Origin: an uncultured Clostridia bacterium
GTDB taxonomy: Bacteria > Bacillota > Clostridia > Christensenellales > CAG-314
DNA length: 64,000 nucleotides
Reading direction: 5' to 3'
Assembly: GCA_947623225.1 (NCBI GenBank)
Contig: CANQGO010000001.1
Coordinates: forward strand, 1 to 64,000
Positions 33,762 to 43,522 of the stretch are shown here, piece by piece; position 1 is the first letter of the stretch; each line of letters starts with the position of its first letter. The position numbers and the translations under genes were made by a program. The notes beneath the pieces are model-generated. The model worked only from the letters and a program-made list of their open reading frames with translations. It had not been told where the DNA came from and searched no databases.

Positions 33762-35720
33762 GTGAGCAAGACTTACGAAGCAAAAGACATACAAGTACTC
33801 GAAGGTTTGGACGCGGTGCGCATGCGTCCGGGCATGTACATAGGCACTACTGGACGGCAGGGGTTGCATCACCTGTTGTGGGAGATAGTAGACAATGCCG
33901 TCGACGAAGCAAGCAACGGATTCGCCGACAGAGTGGAAGTGACATTGCATACAGACGGCTCTGTGACTGTGACAGACAACGGCAGAGGTATACCGGTGGA
34001 CGAGCATCCGCAACTGAAGATATCCGGCGTGGAAGTGGTATTCACACAACTGCATGCGGGAGGTAAATTCAACAACGAAAATTATGCTTTTTCCGGCGGT
34101 TTGCATGGCGTGGGAGCCAGCGTCACTAATGCATTGTCCACTTGGTTGACCGTGACGGTCAAGAAGGACGGCTATGAATACGTTCAGCACTTCCACAGCC
34201 CTGAAGTAGACGGCAAGGTACTGTCCGGCATTCCGCAAGATCACTTGACCAAGGTAGGCAAGACGGACTTGCACGGTACTACAGTGACCTTCCTTGCCGA
34301 CGCACGTGTATTCAAAAATATACAGATGGACTATGAGGTCATACATAAGCGTATCAAGGAACTTGCTTTTTTGAACAAAGGTATTACCTTCGTGCTCACC
34401 GACGAGCGTGGCACGGACGATGAGGGCAATGTCAAAAGCGAAACGTTCTGCTATAACGGCGGACTCAAGGACTTCGTCATATACCTCAACGAAAACAAGG
34501 CTCCATTGCATTTGACGCCGTTGTATTGGAGTGGAAAAAACGAAACGCTGCAACTTGAGTTTGCATTTCAGTATACGACCAACTATACGGAAAACCTGAT
34601 AAGTTACGTGAACAACATACCCACAGGCGAAGGCGGCATGCACGAGACGGGACTGAAAACGGCAATGACGAAGGTATTCAACGACTATGCGCGCACGAAG
34701 GGATTTTTGAAGGCAAAAGAAGATAATCTCTTGGGCGAGGACTTCCGTGAGGGTATCACTCTGGTCATGTCGGTGAAGATGGCGAATGTACAATTCGAAG
34801 GGCAGACTAAGACCAAGCTGGGCAACGTTGAAGCGAAGGTGGCGTGCGAGGCGTTGGCTACGGAAGCGTTTACTCAATTGCTGAACAAGAACGGCTCCGA
34901 CGCCGAGACTATTATTAAGAAATCTATAGCCTCTGCCAAAGTGCGTGAAGCAGCTCGCAAAGCAAAAGAAGTGACGCGTCAAAAAAACAGTATATTCAAT
35001 AGTACACTGGTAGGCAAATTGGCTGCGTGCACCGGCAGAGACGCCTCAAAAAACGAACTTTTCATTGTCGAGGGTGATAGTGCCGGTGGCAGTGCCAAAC
35101 AGGCGAGAAACAGGCGTTTTCAGGCTATTTTGCCTCTGCGCGGCAAGCCGCTCAACGCCGAGCGCAAGCGCATAGACCAAGTATTGGCAAATGAAGAAAT
35201 ACGTTCGCTTATCAATGCACTGGATACGGGAATAGGAGAAGAAGACTTCAATATCGACGATCTGAAGTATGACAAGATCATCATCTTGTCCGATGCGGAT
35301 CAGGATGGTGCGCATATCCGTGCGATATTACTTACATTCTTTTTCCGCTATATGCGTCCGCTCATCACGGATGGGCATGTGTACATAGGTATGCCGCCAT
35401 TGTACAAGATATCCAAGAAGGACAAGGTGCGCTATGCATACGACGACTACGAATTGCAGGAGATAGTAGGAGAATTCGGCAGAGGGTACGATCTGCAACG
35501 TTACAAGGGCTTGGGCGAGATGAATGCGGAGCAGCTGTGGGAGACGACGATGAACCCTGAAACTCGTACGCTCATGCGCGTGACGATAGAGGACTTCTCG
35601 GAAGCCGAACGCATGGTTACTACCCTGATGGGAGATCAGATAGACGCGCGCAAAGCATACATTACGGATAACGCCGATTTCAACAAGGACAACGACGCCT
35701 TGTTCGACAAGTTGGTATAG
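33762..35720 (+). CDS. parE: Type IIA DNA topoisomerase subunit B, probably topoisomerase IV ParE
   Basis: The ATPase/TOPRIM subunit acts with the next gene in decatenation or supercoil relaxation. The 652 residues contain the GHKL site (EIVDNAVDEA, DNGRGIPVD, GGLHGVGASVTNALS), the transducer, and the TOPRIM domain (EGDSAGGSAKQ, LRGKPLNAE, DADQDGAHI) ending in PPLYKIS and QRYKGLGEM. GVGAS rather than GVGVS and MPPLYKIS rather than AQPPLYKV favour ParE over GyrB, but the distinction is uncertain. GTG 33762 follows GGAGGA. The partner subunit follows 12 nt later. Confidence 0.88.
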   Translation: MSKTYEAKDIQVLEGLDAVRMRPGMYIGTTGRQGLHHLLWEIVDNAVDEASNGFADRVEVTLHTDGSVTVTDNGRGIPVDEHPQLKISGVEVVFTQLHAGGKFNNENYAFSGGLHGVGASVTNALSTWLTVTVKKDGYEYVQHFHSPEVDGKVLSGIPQDHLTKVGKTDLHGTTVTFLADARVFKNIQMDYEVIHKRIKELAFLNKGITFVLTDERGTDDEGNVKSETFCYNGGLKDFVIYLNENKAPLHLTPLYWSGKNETLQLEFAFQYTTNYTENLISYVNNIPTGEGGMHETGLKTAMTKVFNDYARTKGFLKAKEDNLLGEDFREGITLVMSVKMANVQFEGQTKTKLGNVEAKVACEALATEAFTQLLNKNGSDAETIIKKSIASAKVREAARKAKEVTRQKNSIFNSTLVGKLAACTGRDASKNELFIVEGDSAGGSAKQARNRRFQAILPLRGKPLNAERKRIDQVLANEEIRSLINALDTGIGEEDFNIDDLKYDKIIILSDADQDGAHIRAILLTFFFRYMRPLITDGHVYIGMPPLYKISKKDKVRYAYDDYELQEIVGEFGRGYDLQRYKGLGEMNAEQLWETTMNPETRTLMRVTIEDFSEAERMVTTLMGDQIDARKAYITDNADFNKDNDALFDKLV

Positions 35721-35732
35721 CGAGGTACACAG

Positions 35733-38219
35733 ATGAGTCAGCAACAGGATATATTTGATCTGGAACACAGCGAGATAACCAAGATGGAGGATGGCAGCAA
35801 TCTGCTCACCAAGCCTATGGAAGTGGTGATGCACGAGTCCATGATGCCATACGCGGAGCACGTCATACTCGACCGCGCTCTTCCCCGTGTGGAGGATGGC
35901 TTGAAGCCTGTCCAACGGCGTATACTTTACTCTATGTACGAGCAGGGCAACACCCCCGACAAACCGACCCGCAAGTCGGCGCGCATTGTGGGTGACTGTA
36001 TGGGACGTTACCATCCGCACGGAGACAGCAGTATATACGATGCAATGGTGCGTATGGCTCAGCCTTTTGCCATGAATGTGCCGCTTATCATAGGACAAGG
36101 AAATTTCGGCAATATAGACGGCGACTCGGCAGCAGCGATGAGGTACACCGAAGCGAAGCTGTCCCCCTGTGCACTGGAATTACTGAGAGATATAGAAAAG
36201 GATACGGTGCGTTGGTCGCGAAACTTTGACGATACCACCAAGGAACCGGACATGCTACCGGGCAGGTTTCCTAACCTGCTTGTAAACGGTGCCACAGGTA
36301 TAGCGGTGGGCTTGGCTACCAATATTCCTCCGCACAACTTTGCCGAGGTCATAGATGGTACGATAGCATACATAGACAATCCTCGTATATCCCTTGCAAA
36401 TATGATGAAAATCATCAAAGGTCCCGATTTCCCTACGGGCGGACATATAATACCGGGCGATGGACTTCTGTCTGCATATGACACAGGCAAGGGCAAGATC
36501 ACGATTCGTGCACGCATGCACATAGAAACTGCACCCGGTGACAGGCGTAATATCGTCATTACCGAGATACCTTACGGACTGAGCAAGGCAGACATGCTTA
36601 TACGTATAGCCGCTCTCAAGGACGAGAAGAAGGAAATGTTCGCAGGGATCTCTGAGATAGTGGACGAGAGCGACAAGGAAGGAATGCGTGCTGTTATCAA
36701 GCTACGCAAGGATTGCGATGTGCAGCAAGTGATCAAAAACCTCTTCAAGTACTCGCAACTTGAGATGAGTTATGGTATCAATATGGTGGCGATAGCCGAT
36801 GGCAAACCGCAACTGATGGGCTTGTTGGATATTATAGCCTACTACGTAGCCTATCAGCGCGATGTTATACTCAAACGCAGCAAGTACGAACTGGAAGAAG
36901 CCAAAGAGCGTGCGCACATATTGCAGGGCTTGGTCATAGCGGTCAACAATATCGATGAGGTGGTGCGTATTATCAAGAATGCGGCTTCTACAACCGACGC
37001 GCGCAACAAACTTCGTGAACGTTTCGACCTGTCCGAGCGTCAGGCACAGGCTATACTCGATTTGCGTCTTGCGCGTCTCACGCGGTTGGAGGTCAACAAG
37101 CTTGAGAATGAACTGCGTGAATTGGAACGCACGATAGCACGGCTGAATGTCATCATCAACAGCCGTAGGGAGCAAATGGAACTGATCAAGACGGAAATGC
37201 TTGCGCTCAAACGAAATTACAAGTCTCCGCGCCTGTCGGAGATTTGCAAGAGTGAAGAAGATGCAGTCATACCCAGTGAGACGGATGAAAAACCGATAGA
37301 GACTGTAGTTGTAGGTATTGCTGCGGATTATACCATCAAGCGTATACCGAGCAAGAACTTCAATATGTCCCAAAAAGACGCCATAGGTAGCAGCACTGCC
37401 GAACTGCTCACTCGCGCCATAGAGACCAGAACAGACGTCAATGTTATGTTTTTCAGTAATCTCGGCAATTGCTTCCGTATCAAGGCGGGTGACCTGCCCG
37501 AGATACGTTACAGGGATAAGGGTGTGACGCTCAGCCATATTTTCCCGGAAGCACAGACGGGCGAGACGCCTGTAGCGGTATTTGCTCAAAACTCCGACGA
37601 AGTGAGCGGACAATTGCTCTTATTCTCGCGGCAGGGTATGATCAAGCGCAGCGATTGGAGTGAGTACCAACTGCTCAAATCGGTATTCCAAGGATACAAG
37701 GGTAAGGACGGCGACGAGATATTCCGCGTGGAGATCATGCGTGAAAATACCGACATATTCTACGTGACCAACCGCGGCGGCTGTACGCGTTTTGATCCAA
37801 ATGAGGTACCGGTGCAGGGTAGAGTAGCAGGCGGAGTGCACTGCATCAACCTGTCCGACGGAGAGTACGTCGTGTTTGCAGGTCAGGTGGACAAGGACAA
37901 GGGCGAAATGGTACTTGTTACCAATAAAGGCTTCATGAAACGCCTTCCTGTCACTGAGATAGCACGCCATGCGCGCAATTGCAAGGGTGCTAAGGGTATA
38001 GAGTTTGGTACCAACGGCAATCAGGTCGTATTTGCCGATTACGTGAATGGTGCACACTTCAAGATGGCAGTCTACGATCGTGCCAATACCTTGGTGGTAG
38101 ATAGTGCAGATGTCAGCGTGGAAAACAAAAATCATAAGGGACGTCTGCCCGGCGGCAAACGCGGCGGCATAGCGGTGGAACGAGTGATACGCTATTGCAC
38201 CGGATCGAGCAAACAATAA
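35733..38219 (+). CDS. parC: Type IIA DNA topoisomerase subunit A, probably topoisomerase IV ParC
   Basis: The DNA-breaking subunit (828 residues) has the quinolone-region [17 protein letters not shown] (wild-type Ser), the catalytic Tyr in [11 protein letters not shown], the [19 protein letters not shown] stretch and a C-terminal beta-propeller of several blades. I find no GyrA box (Q-R-R-G-G-K-G) in the first blade; the segment [15 protein letters not shown] occupies that place. This argues for a ParC-type enzyme that does not introduce negative supercoils. A GAGGT site precedes the ATG. Confidence 0.87.
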   Translation: MSQQQDIFDLEHSEITKMEDGSNLLTKPMEVVMHESMMPYAEHVILDRALPRVEDGLKPVQRRILYSMYEQGNTPDKPTRKSARIVGDCMGRYHPHGDSSIYDAMVRMAQPFAMNVPLIIGQGNFGNIDGDSAAAMRYTEAKLSPCALELLRDIEKDTVRWSRNFDDTTKEPDMLPGRFPNLLVNGATGIAVGLATNIPPHNFAEVIDGTIAYIDNPRISLANMMKIIKGPDFPTGGHIIPGDGLLSAYDTGKGKITIRARMHIETAPGDRRNIVITEIPYGLSKADMLIRIAALKDEKKEMFAGISEIVDESDKEGMRAVIKLRKDCDVQQVIKNLFKYSQLEMSYGINMVAIADGKPQLMGLLDIIAYYVAYQRDVILKRSKYELEEAKERAHILQGLVIAVNNIDEVVRIIKNAASTTDARNKLRERFDLSERQAQAILDLRLARLTRLEVNKLENELRELERTIARLNVIINSRREQMELIKTEMLALKRNYKSPRLSEICKSEEDAVIPSETDEKPIETVVVGIAADYTIKRIPSKNFNMSQKDAIGSSTAELLTRAIETRTDVNVMFFSNLGNCFRIKAGDLPEIRYRDKGVTLSHIFPEAQTGETPVAVFAQNSDEVSGQLLLFSRQGMIKRSDWSEYQLLKSVFQGYKGKDGDEIFRVEIMRENTDIFYVTNRGGCTRFDPNEVPVQGRVAGGVHCINLSDGEYVVFAGQVDKDKGEMVLVTNKGFMKRLPVTEIARHARNCKGAKGIEFGTNGNQVVFADYVNGAHFKMAVYDRANTLVVDSADVSVENKNHKGRLPGGKRGGIAVERVIRYCTGSSKQ

Positions 38220-38337
38220 ATCATTGACCTAAAACATAGGCAGAATATGCCGCTTTTCGCTCGATAGTTCGAAACCAGTGCGGACAGTGGTTTGTCCATC
38301 AAAACAGTTTTCGCTTTAATTTGATCAAAAACGAGTT

Positions 38338-38380
38338 CTCGCCACACTTTATCAAGTGTGGCGAGATCGTTATATTTTTT
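38338..38380 (+). terminator. Strong intrinsic terminator after parC
   Basis: A perfect 12-bp stem, CTCGCCACACTT / AAGTGTGGCGAG, with loop TATC is followed by ATCGTTATATTTTTT. Confidence 0.92.
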
Positions 38381-38424
38381 AATAAAACATTTATTAAGTA
38401 ACTATCGACAGATCCGAGTACTTA

Positions 38425-39096
38425 TTACCGAGCGATGTGTGCGGATAAAGAGTAGATCGGTTTACCGTCGGCACGGAACTTGGTCTCATATTCTGTTGCG
38501 GGTTCTGTTTCGGACAGAGGTGTATCTGTATTGATTTCGCTAACTATGAAATTGTTTTCGAGGAAACTTTCTGCAGACCAGGTGATAAAGTCACAATTAT
38601 CTGTTTTTTGCGTCACATATCCGTCGTCCGTCAGCAGATCGCGATACAGCTCGAGAAAACGTGCGCTTGTAAGACGGCGATTGGCGTACGTTTTTTTTGG
38701 AAATGGACAACTGAAATTCAGCGCGATACGTTGTGCGCAGTGTTTCGGTAGCCAATAGCCCAGGTTTTCTGCGCGTACATTGGCAAAACGAAGATTGTTT
38801 ACGCCTGCGGCTTTGGCTTGTTCACCTGCCGCCACTATCACATTAGACAACTTCTCCACAGCGAGAAAGTTTGTGTAGGGATACATTTGCGCCATACCTA
38901 TCGACCAGGCTCCCTTGCCACAGCCCAATTCAAGTACTATGGGTCGATCGTTGCCGAATATGTTGTGTAAGTCCATACGCAACGCCTGTTTTTCTTTCTC
39001 CGACAATTTGTAAAAATAATCTCCCTCGCGTGCTACTATCAGGTCTGAAACCTGAGCGATACGCTCTTCGAGATGTTTTTTCAGTCTCATACGCAT
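38425..39096 (-). CDS. trmB: tRNA (guanine-N7-)-methyltransferase TrmB
   Basis: TrmB forms m7G46 in tRNA using S-adenosylmethionine. The 223 residues contain the SAM motif LELGCGKGAW, NFLAVEKLSNV, the RRLTSARFLELY stretch and the C-terminal TEYETKFRADGKPIY. The normally invariant Asp of the S-D-P-W-P-K motif is Cys: NFSCPFPKK, read clearly from the DNA (AGT TGT CCA). Since that Asp is thought to assist catalysis, the change is odd. The gene is followed (on its strand) by the parC terminator region and lies 41 nt downstream of the NAD synthetase gene, so the two may be co-transcribed. Confidence 0.9.
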   Translation of the reverse strand: MRMRLKKHLEERIAQVSDLIVAREGDYFYKLSEKEKQALRMDLHNIFGNDRPIVLELGCGKGAWSIGMAQMYPYTNFLAVEKLSNVIVAAGEQAKAAGVNNLRFANVRAENLGYWLPKHCAQRIALNFSCPFPKKTYANRRLTSARFLELYRDLLTDDGYVTQKTDNCDFITWSAESFLENNFIVSEINTDTPLSETEPATEYETKFRADGKPIYSLSAHIAR

Positions 39097-39137
39097 AGGT
39101 TTAGGTTCCTTTTATTTGCATAAGTACTATAATTGTT

Positions 39138-41258
39138 TCAGTTACGAGGGGCGAGAGAAGCAAGCCAGAGGTCCGGACACGCGTCGGAGGGCATACGTAG
39201 ACTGTACTTCGACAGATCTACCGAGCCCAGTCTTACACTGTCAGGGGTACAACTACGTTTGAATTGTTGCGAGAAGAATCGGCGAATGAAAAATTCCAAC
39301 CAATGTCTTATCGTCTCGGGAGAATATTTTCCCTCAAAGGAGAGACAAGCGAGTTGTAATACTTTGTATGGCGTGAAACCTTTGCGTACCATCATGAATA
39401 GGAAATAGTCGTGCAATTCGTACGGTCCTACGCTCTCTTCGGTGATCTGGGAGATATTGCCTTTACTGTCCGGCGGTAACAACTCGGGACTTACCGGCGT
39501 GTCTATGATATCCGTCAGCGTATTTGCAAGTGCTACGTTGGCACCGGCATTGTCGCGGCAGTAGCACAGCAACGTCTTTACCAATGTTTTCGGTACTGAG
39601 GAGATGACGCTATACATACTCATTTGATCGCCGTTGAAGGTGCTCCAACCCAGTGCCGCTTCGCTCATGTCTCCGGTGCCTATCACCAGCCCGCCTACGG
39701 CGTTGGCTATATCCATCAGTACCTGTGTACGTTCGCGCGCTTGAGCGTTTTCGTATGTCACGTCAGTGACGTCCAGCGGATGTCCTATGTCTTTCAGGTG
39801 TTGCGTGACAGCGGCAGATATGTCTATCGTCCTCAGCTCCGTTCCCAGTGCCTCGCACAATGCGACTGAGTTATGCAATGTACGCTTTCCCGTCCCAAAG
39901 CAGGGCATCGTTACGCCCAATATATCAGAGGTGGGGCGGCATGCCTTTTTTAATGCGCGTACACATACCAGTAGTGCCAGTGTGCTGTCGCTTCCGCCGG
40001 ATATGCCTATTACCAGCCGCTTGGCGTGTATATGCTCTATACGCTTGACCAGTCCATAGGCGAGTATGTCGAGAGCGCGTTCGCATACGCGCGCACGTTC
40101 CGACTTTGTGGGTACGAATGGCATAGGATCATACACGCGTTCTGCTTTGCCGTAAGTCAATGCAAAGTGTACTATCGTGTAGTCGGACACGGTAGAGTTG
40201 CCGGTGAGTCTTGCACGTTCATTTTGAATGAAATCAAAGTCGGCACAGCACTCGGCAAGTCCTTCGCCGAACGGCTCCGACTCGGCGATACATTCTCCGT
40301 TTTCGCATATCATATTGTGCGCAGAGTATACTGTAGCAGAAGTGGACTCGGACATCCCCGCCGAGCAATAGGCATATATTACGCCGCACTTAGCAGACTG
40401 TATCTCTACCATCTTCTTGCGGTAGTCCGCCTTTACTATGGTTTCGTTACTGGCGGACAGATTCAGTATAGCATTGGCACCTGCAGCAGAGTGAGATATG
40501 GATGGAGATCGCGCCACCCAAATATCTTCGCATAGTTCGACAGAGAAGGATACTTCCGGGTGTTGTGTGTCGGCGAAGAGCAACTTGTTGCCAAATGGCA
40601 CCTTTTGATCGTAGAATTCCACAAGAATATTTTCTCCGCTGTATGCGCAGAAGTAGCGTTTTTCCATGAATTCATTGTAGTTAGGCAGATTCTGTTTTGG
40701 TACAAAACCAAGTACGCGCCCCTTGTGTACGACGGCAGCGACGTTGTACAACTTACCTTCTGCACACAGAGGTAGCCCTACTGCGTACAGTATATCCAAC
40801 TCTTCCGTGCGTTCGCACAGCGTTCTCAGCCCTGCAATGGCACCGTTGCGCAATGTGTCCTGAAAGAATAGATCTCCGCATGTGTAGCCGGTGATGCACA
40901 ATTCGGGAAGTACGGCTATGCGTACGCCTCTTCTGTCTGCAGCGGCAAGCAAGCGAGCCGTTTCGGTGACATTGGATCCTATATCCCCGACACGTATATC
41001 AGGCGTGATACAAGCCATCTTAACTAAACCGCTGAAGTGTACGTCCTCCTCTATCTCGACGGGTTGCATAAGCCACTCCACGCTGACGTCCAGCGCACGA
41101 GCCAACTTCTCCAGCTTCTCCGGTTTGATGCTCTTCAGCTCTCCGCTCATGATTTTGTTCACAGTACCTGCGGACAGTCCGCTTGACTGGGCTAATTGCG
41201 ACAGAGTCATGCCTTTGCGTCTCTTTGCTTGGTTCAATCTGATTACAATGGGATCCAT
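39138..41258 (-). CDS. nadE: HTH-domain fusion to glutamine-dependent NAD+ synthetase
   Basis: The enzyme amidates nicotinic acid adenine dinucleotide to NAD+, with ammonia from glutamine. Of 706 residues, 1-66 form an Xre/Cro helix-turn-helix (RRKGMTLSQLAQSSGLSAGT then VNKIMSGELKSIKPEKLEKL), absent from ordinary NadE. The nitrilase-type glutaminase (about 78-330) keeps its triad: Glu119 in VLPELCITGY, Lys in FVPKQNLPNYNEF and Cys in VELCEDIW. The synthetase (about 375-700) has the PP-loop GISGGSDST and GTGDMSEAALGWSTFNGD. The ATG follows AAGGAG, and there is one continuous frame, so this is a real fusion. By analogy with NadR it may regulate NAD genes or itself. Confidence 0.95.
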   Translation of the reverse strand: MDPIVIRLNQAKRRKGMTLSQLAQSSGLSAGTVNKIMSGELKSIKPEKLEKLARALDVSVEWLMQPVEIEEDVHFSGLVKMACITPDIRVGDIGSNVTETARLLAAADRRGVRIAVLPELCITGYTCGDLFFQDTLRNGAIAGLRTLCERTEELDILYAVGLPLCAEGKLYNVAAVVHKGRVLGFVPKQNLPNYNEFMEKRYFCAYSGENILVEFYDQKVPFGNKLLFADTQHPEVSFSVELCEDIWVARSPSISHSAAGANAILNLSASNETIVKADYRKKMVEIQSAKCGVIYAYCSAGMSESTSATVYSAHNMICENGECIAESEPFGEGLAECCADFDFIQNERARLTGNSTVSDYTIVHFALTYGKAERVYDPMPFVPTKSERARVCERALDILAYGLVKRIEHIHAKRLVIGISGGSDSTLALLVCVRALKKACRPTSDILGVTMPCFGTGKRTLHNSVALCEALGTELRTIDISAAVTQHLKDIGHPLDVTDVTYENAQARERTQVLMDIANAVGGLVIGTGDMSEAALGWSTFNGDQMSMYSVISSVPKTLVKTLLCYCRDNAGANVALANTLTDIIDTPVSPELLPPDSKGNISQITEESVGPYELHDYFLFMMVRKGFTPYKVLQLACLSFEGKYSPETIRHWLEFFIRRFFSQQFKRSCTPDSVRLGSVDLSKYSLRMPSDACPDLWLASLAPRN

Positions 41259-41296
41259 ATATTTTCTCCTTGAATTATATGCTGTATATATTAGTT

Positions 41297-41396
41297 TACC
41301 ACTTTAGGGATTTAAAAGCAACAGAAAGTGTAGATAAAATTATAAAAAAAATTATAAATCAATTGTTCACTCCTGCTATTTTATAACAAAGTGGTA
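41297..41396. promoter_or_regulatory. Divergent control region of HTH-nadE and Sel1 gene, with inverted TACCACTTT motifs
   Basis: TACCACTTT (41297-41305) and its inverse AAAGTGGTA (41388-41396) lie 91 bp apart, one near each divergent gene. On the minus strand TTGCTT-17 bp-TAAACT is a plausible nadE promoter around the first motif. The motifs are candidate binding sites for the HTH domain of NadE; only their arrangement supports this. Confidence 0.35.
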
Positions 41397-41421
41397 CCCA
41401 AATACGGCACGGGGGGGGGTA

Positions 41422-41450
41422 TTGACAAATGAAACAGGAAGGTATAAAAT
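41422..41450 (+). promoter_or_regulatory. Promoter of the Sel1-repeat gene
   Basis: TTGACA (41422-41427), 17 bp, TAAAAT (41445-41450), directly after a run of nine G. Confidence 0.65.
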
Positions 41451-41481
41451 TGGGTATAGTTAATGACGCGGAGGCAGAGTG

Positions 41482-42303
41482 ATGGATAGCAGCGATAGAC
41501 CCGTCAGGGACGGTGCGGCACTGTACAAGCGCGGAGTAGACATGATAGAAGGTAACGGCGTTGAAAGAGACGTCGAAAGGGGAGTGCATTGGCTCAAAGA
41601 AGCATCCCATCTGGGCAGTGCCGATGCACAATACTATATCGGACAGATGTATCTTGACGGCGTTTGGACCGTCGAGATGGAAGAGCAGGCTGAGGCAAGA
41701 CGCCGTGCAAAAAGGGAAGGCGTCGAATACGAAAATATCCCCTCCCTCGTTTCCGAAGAGAAGGATACGCACTTACAAAATACGGAACAAGCCATAAAGT
41801 GGCTCTTGAGAGCCTCGGAAAGAGGTCACGCCGGCGCGGCATATTGCTTGGGTAGGAGAATATACGGTGATCCGGACTCTCCATATTGCGACAGGCGCAG
41901 GGCGGCAAATCAGTATATTCGTGCGGCGAAGAGCGGACACGCCGAGTCGCAATATCAGGCAGGAGTGTGTTATTACACCGGAGACGGAGTGCGTCGTAAT
42001 CTGGCACAAGCCATGTGCATGTGGGCAAATGCCGCTGCCGCCGGGTATAAACTTGCAGAGATCATGCTACGTCAGATGGAAGAACATGCCGTGAGCATTA
42101 TGGAAGAGACGTCCGAGACGGCAAAGGAAAAGGTGGAGCGTATACGCTTCGAGCAGATGGTGGACAGAGCCATGGAGGGCGACGCACAAGCGCAACGTCG
42201 GCTTGCCGATTACTATCGCACAGGCGGGACCTTCGGAGTGATATCTATAGAACCGGACGATGAAATGAGTGCTTATTGGGACAGCAAGGTCAATAGTCAC
42301 TGA
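41482..42303 (+). CDS. Sel1-like repeat (tetratricopeptide-type) protein
   Basis: The 273-residue soluble protein consists of Sel1-like repeats, recognisable as A-x-x-Y-x-x-G-x-x-Y-x-x-G-x-G-V-x-x-D units: GAALYKRGVDMIEGNGVERD, SADAQYYIGQMYLDGVW, GHAGAAYCLGRRIYG, GHAESQYQAGVCYYTGDGVR and AQAQRRLADYYRTGG. Charged linkers follow the second and fourth units. Such solenoids usually mediate protein-protein contacts. GGAG precedes ATG 41482. The partner is unknown. Confidence 0.88.
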   Translation: MDSSDRPVRDGAALYKRGVDMIEGNGVERDVERGVHWLKEASHLGSADAQYYIGQMYLDGVWTVEMEEQAEARRRAKREGVEYENIPSLVSEEKDTHLQNTEQAIKWLLRASERGHAGAAYCLGRRIYGDPDSPYCDRRRAANQYIRAAKSGHAESQYQAGVCYYTGDGVRRNLAQAMCMWANAAAAGYKLAEIMLRQMEEHAVSIMEETSETAKEKVERIRFEQMVDRAMEGDAQAQRRLADYYRTGGTFGVISIEPDDEMSAYWDSKVNSH

Positions 42304-42390
42304 GCGCACATTGTCTACACTTTTTATGGGCGATCGTCTGTCGAGTTATATACATTGCTTGACGACATCAGTAAAAATTTGAATAAACAA

Positions 42391-42421
42391 AAAGACGGGA
42401 GTGATCACTTCCGCCTTTTTT
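42391..42421. terminator. Bidirectional terminator between Sel1 gene and tRNA-Asn
   Basis: GACGGGAGTG-AT-CACTTCCGCC hairpin flanked by A-run and T-run, so it can stop transcription from both sides. Confidence 0.8.
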
Positions 42422-42495
42422 GGCTCCCCGTGTTGGGTTTGAACCAACGACCCTCCGGTTAACAGCCGGATGCTCTGCCGCTGAGCTAACGAGGA
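42421..42495 (-). tRNA. tRNA-Asn (GTT)
   Basis: On the minus strand, TCCTCGT pairs with ACGGGGA as a 7-bp acceptor stem, then G and an encoded CCA. The D-arm is TTAGCTCAGCGGCAGAGC, the anticodon loop is CTGTTAA (GTT, Asn), and the T-arm contains GGTTCAAACC. Length is 75 nt including CCA. Confidence 0.96.
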
Positions 42496-42513
42496 ATATT
42501 TATTTGCTTTTAT

Positions 42514-42542
42514 ATCCTACCACTCTGTACGTCTTTTGTCAA
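42514..42542 (-). promoter_or_regulatory. Promoter of tRNA-Asn
   Basis: Minus strand TTGACA (42542-42537), 17 bp, TAGGAT (42519-42514). Between here and 42750 the DNA is AT-rich, with a TATAATAT near 42720 that may serve the next gene. Confidence 0.6.
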
Positions 42543-42780
42543 TTATTTTTAACTATTTTTTCATATTGTGGTGCAATTATTTTTTTGTTTTGATCAGTTG
42601 GCTTACTCGCACGTCGCCGTGTGGACAAAATATGCATATTTTAGAAAATTTTTCAATATTATACACCAATAATGCTTATTTTTCGACAAAAATGTTTCGT
42701 TTTTGTTCTGATATATGCGTTATAATATAATTGCCCGGTGAGGTGGAGATATCAAGCAGATCATAACTACGGCACTGGTT

Positions 42781-43500
42781 GTGGCGGTATGCGTCGCCGT
42801 GATATGCGGTATGGGAGGATACGCACAGGTATATGCCGGCAGCAAGGAAGTACCTATATACAGTGTAGAACGCTCCGACAAGCGTGTCTCTATATCTTTT
42901 GATGCCGCTTGGGGTGCGGACAAGACTCGGCAGATTATGGATGTGTGCGATGCATACGGGGTCAAAGCTACATTTTTCCTTGTCGGGTTTTGGGTGGATA
43001 AGTATCCCGATCTTGTGGCGGAGATAGCGGCTCGCGATTTTGAGATAGGCACACATAGTGCTACGCATCCCCAGATGAGCAAGCTGAGTGAAGTGCAATG
43101 CAGAGAAGAATTGACCGGCAGTTGTCGCAAGATAATGGATATCACAGGCAAGGCTGTAGAACTTTTCCGACCGCCATTCGGCGACTATGACAACCAACTT
43201 CTGGAAGTGGCACGAGGGTTGGGATTGTATACGGTGCAGTGGAGCGTAGACAGTTTGGACTGGAAAGGACTTTCCGCACGTGAAATAGTCGAGCGTGTGC
43301 GCTGTGCCGAGAGCGGAGATATTATTCTATGCCACAACAACAGCGATCACATAGTAGAGGCTTTGCCGATCATATTGGAGTCGTTGAGACTCAAAGGATT
43401 GACGGTGGGCACTGTAGGGGAACTCATATACAAGCAAAACTACCGCATAGACCGCACGGGCAGACAGATACCCGACGCGGATACGGGAAGCAAGATATAG
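42781..43500 (+). CDS. Polysaccharide deacetylase, PdaB-like
   Basis: This NodB-type deacetylase is probably secreted and acts on peptidoglycan or another amino sugar polymer. VSISFDAAWGADKT is motif 1 in its PdaB form, H-S-A-T-H is the zinc-binding motif 2, RPPFGDYD is motif 3, and a late ILCHNNSDH carries the active-site His. GTG 42781 is the first standard start, but the hydrophobic signal segment clearly extends upstream to codon 42751 (K-Q-I-I-T-T-A-L-V), where a GAGGTGGAG ribosome binding site stands 5 nt before an ATC codon. The real start may be ATC 42751, giving a complete signal peptide. It is followed 22 nt later by an SSB-like gene. Confidence 0.88.
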   Translation: MAVCVAVICGMGGYAQVYAGSKEVPIYSVERSDKRVSISFDAAWGADKTRQIMDVCDAYGVKATFFLVGFWVDKYPDLVAEIAARDFEIGTHSATHPQMSKLSEVQCREELTGSCRKIMDITGKAVELFRPPFGDYDNQLLEVARGLGLYTVQWSVDSLDWKGLSAREIVERVRCAESGDIILCHNNSDHIVEALPIILESLRLKGLTVGTVGELIYKQNYRIDRTGRQIPDADTGSKI

Positions 43501-43522
43501 ACTTACGATAGAGGTGTAGACC

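Noticed and set aside
33606-34982. Long minus-strand open frame across parE
   Set aside because: It is antisense to a well-conserved gene, has no ribosome binding site or family motif, and arises from the codon bias of parE. Similar long antisense frames over glmS (1632-2819), the importer genes and the large lipoprotein (11289-13073) were rejected for the same reason.
33762-38219. DNA gyrase (gyrB-gyrA)
   Set aside because: The A subunit lacks a recognisable GyrA box and the B subunit has ParE-like motif variants, so topoisomerase IV is preferred, without certainty.
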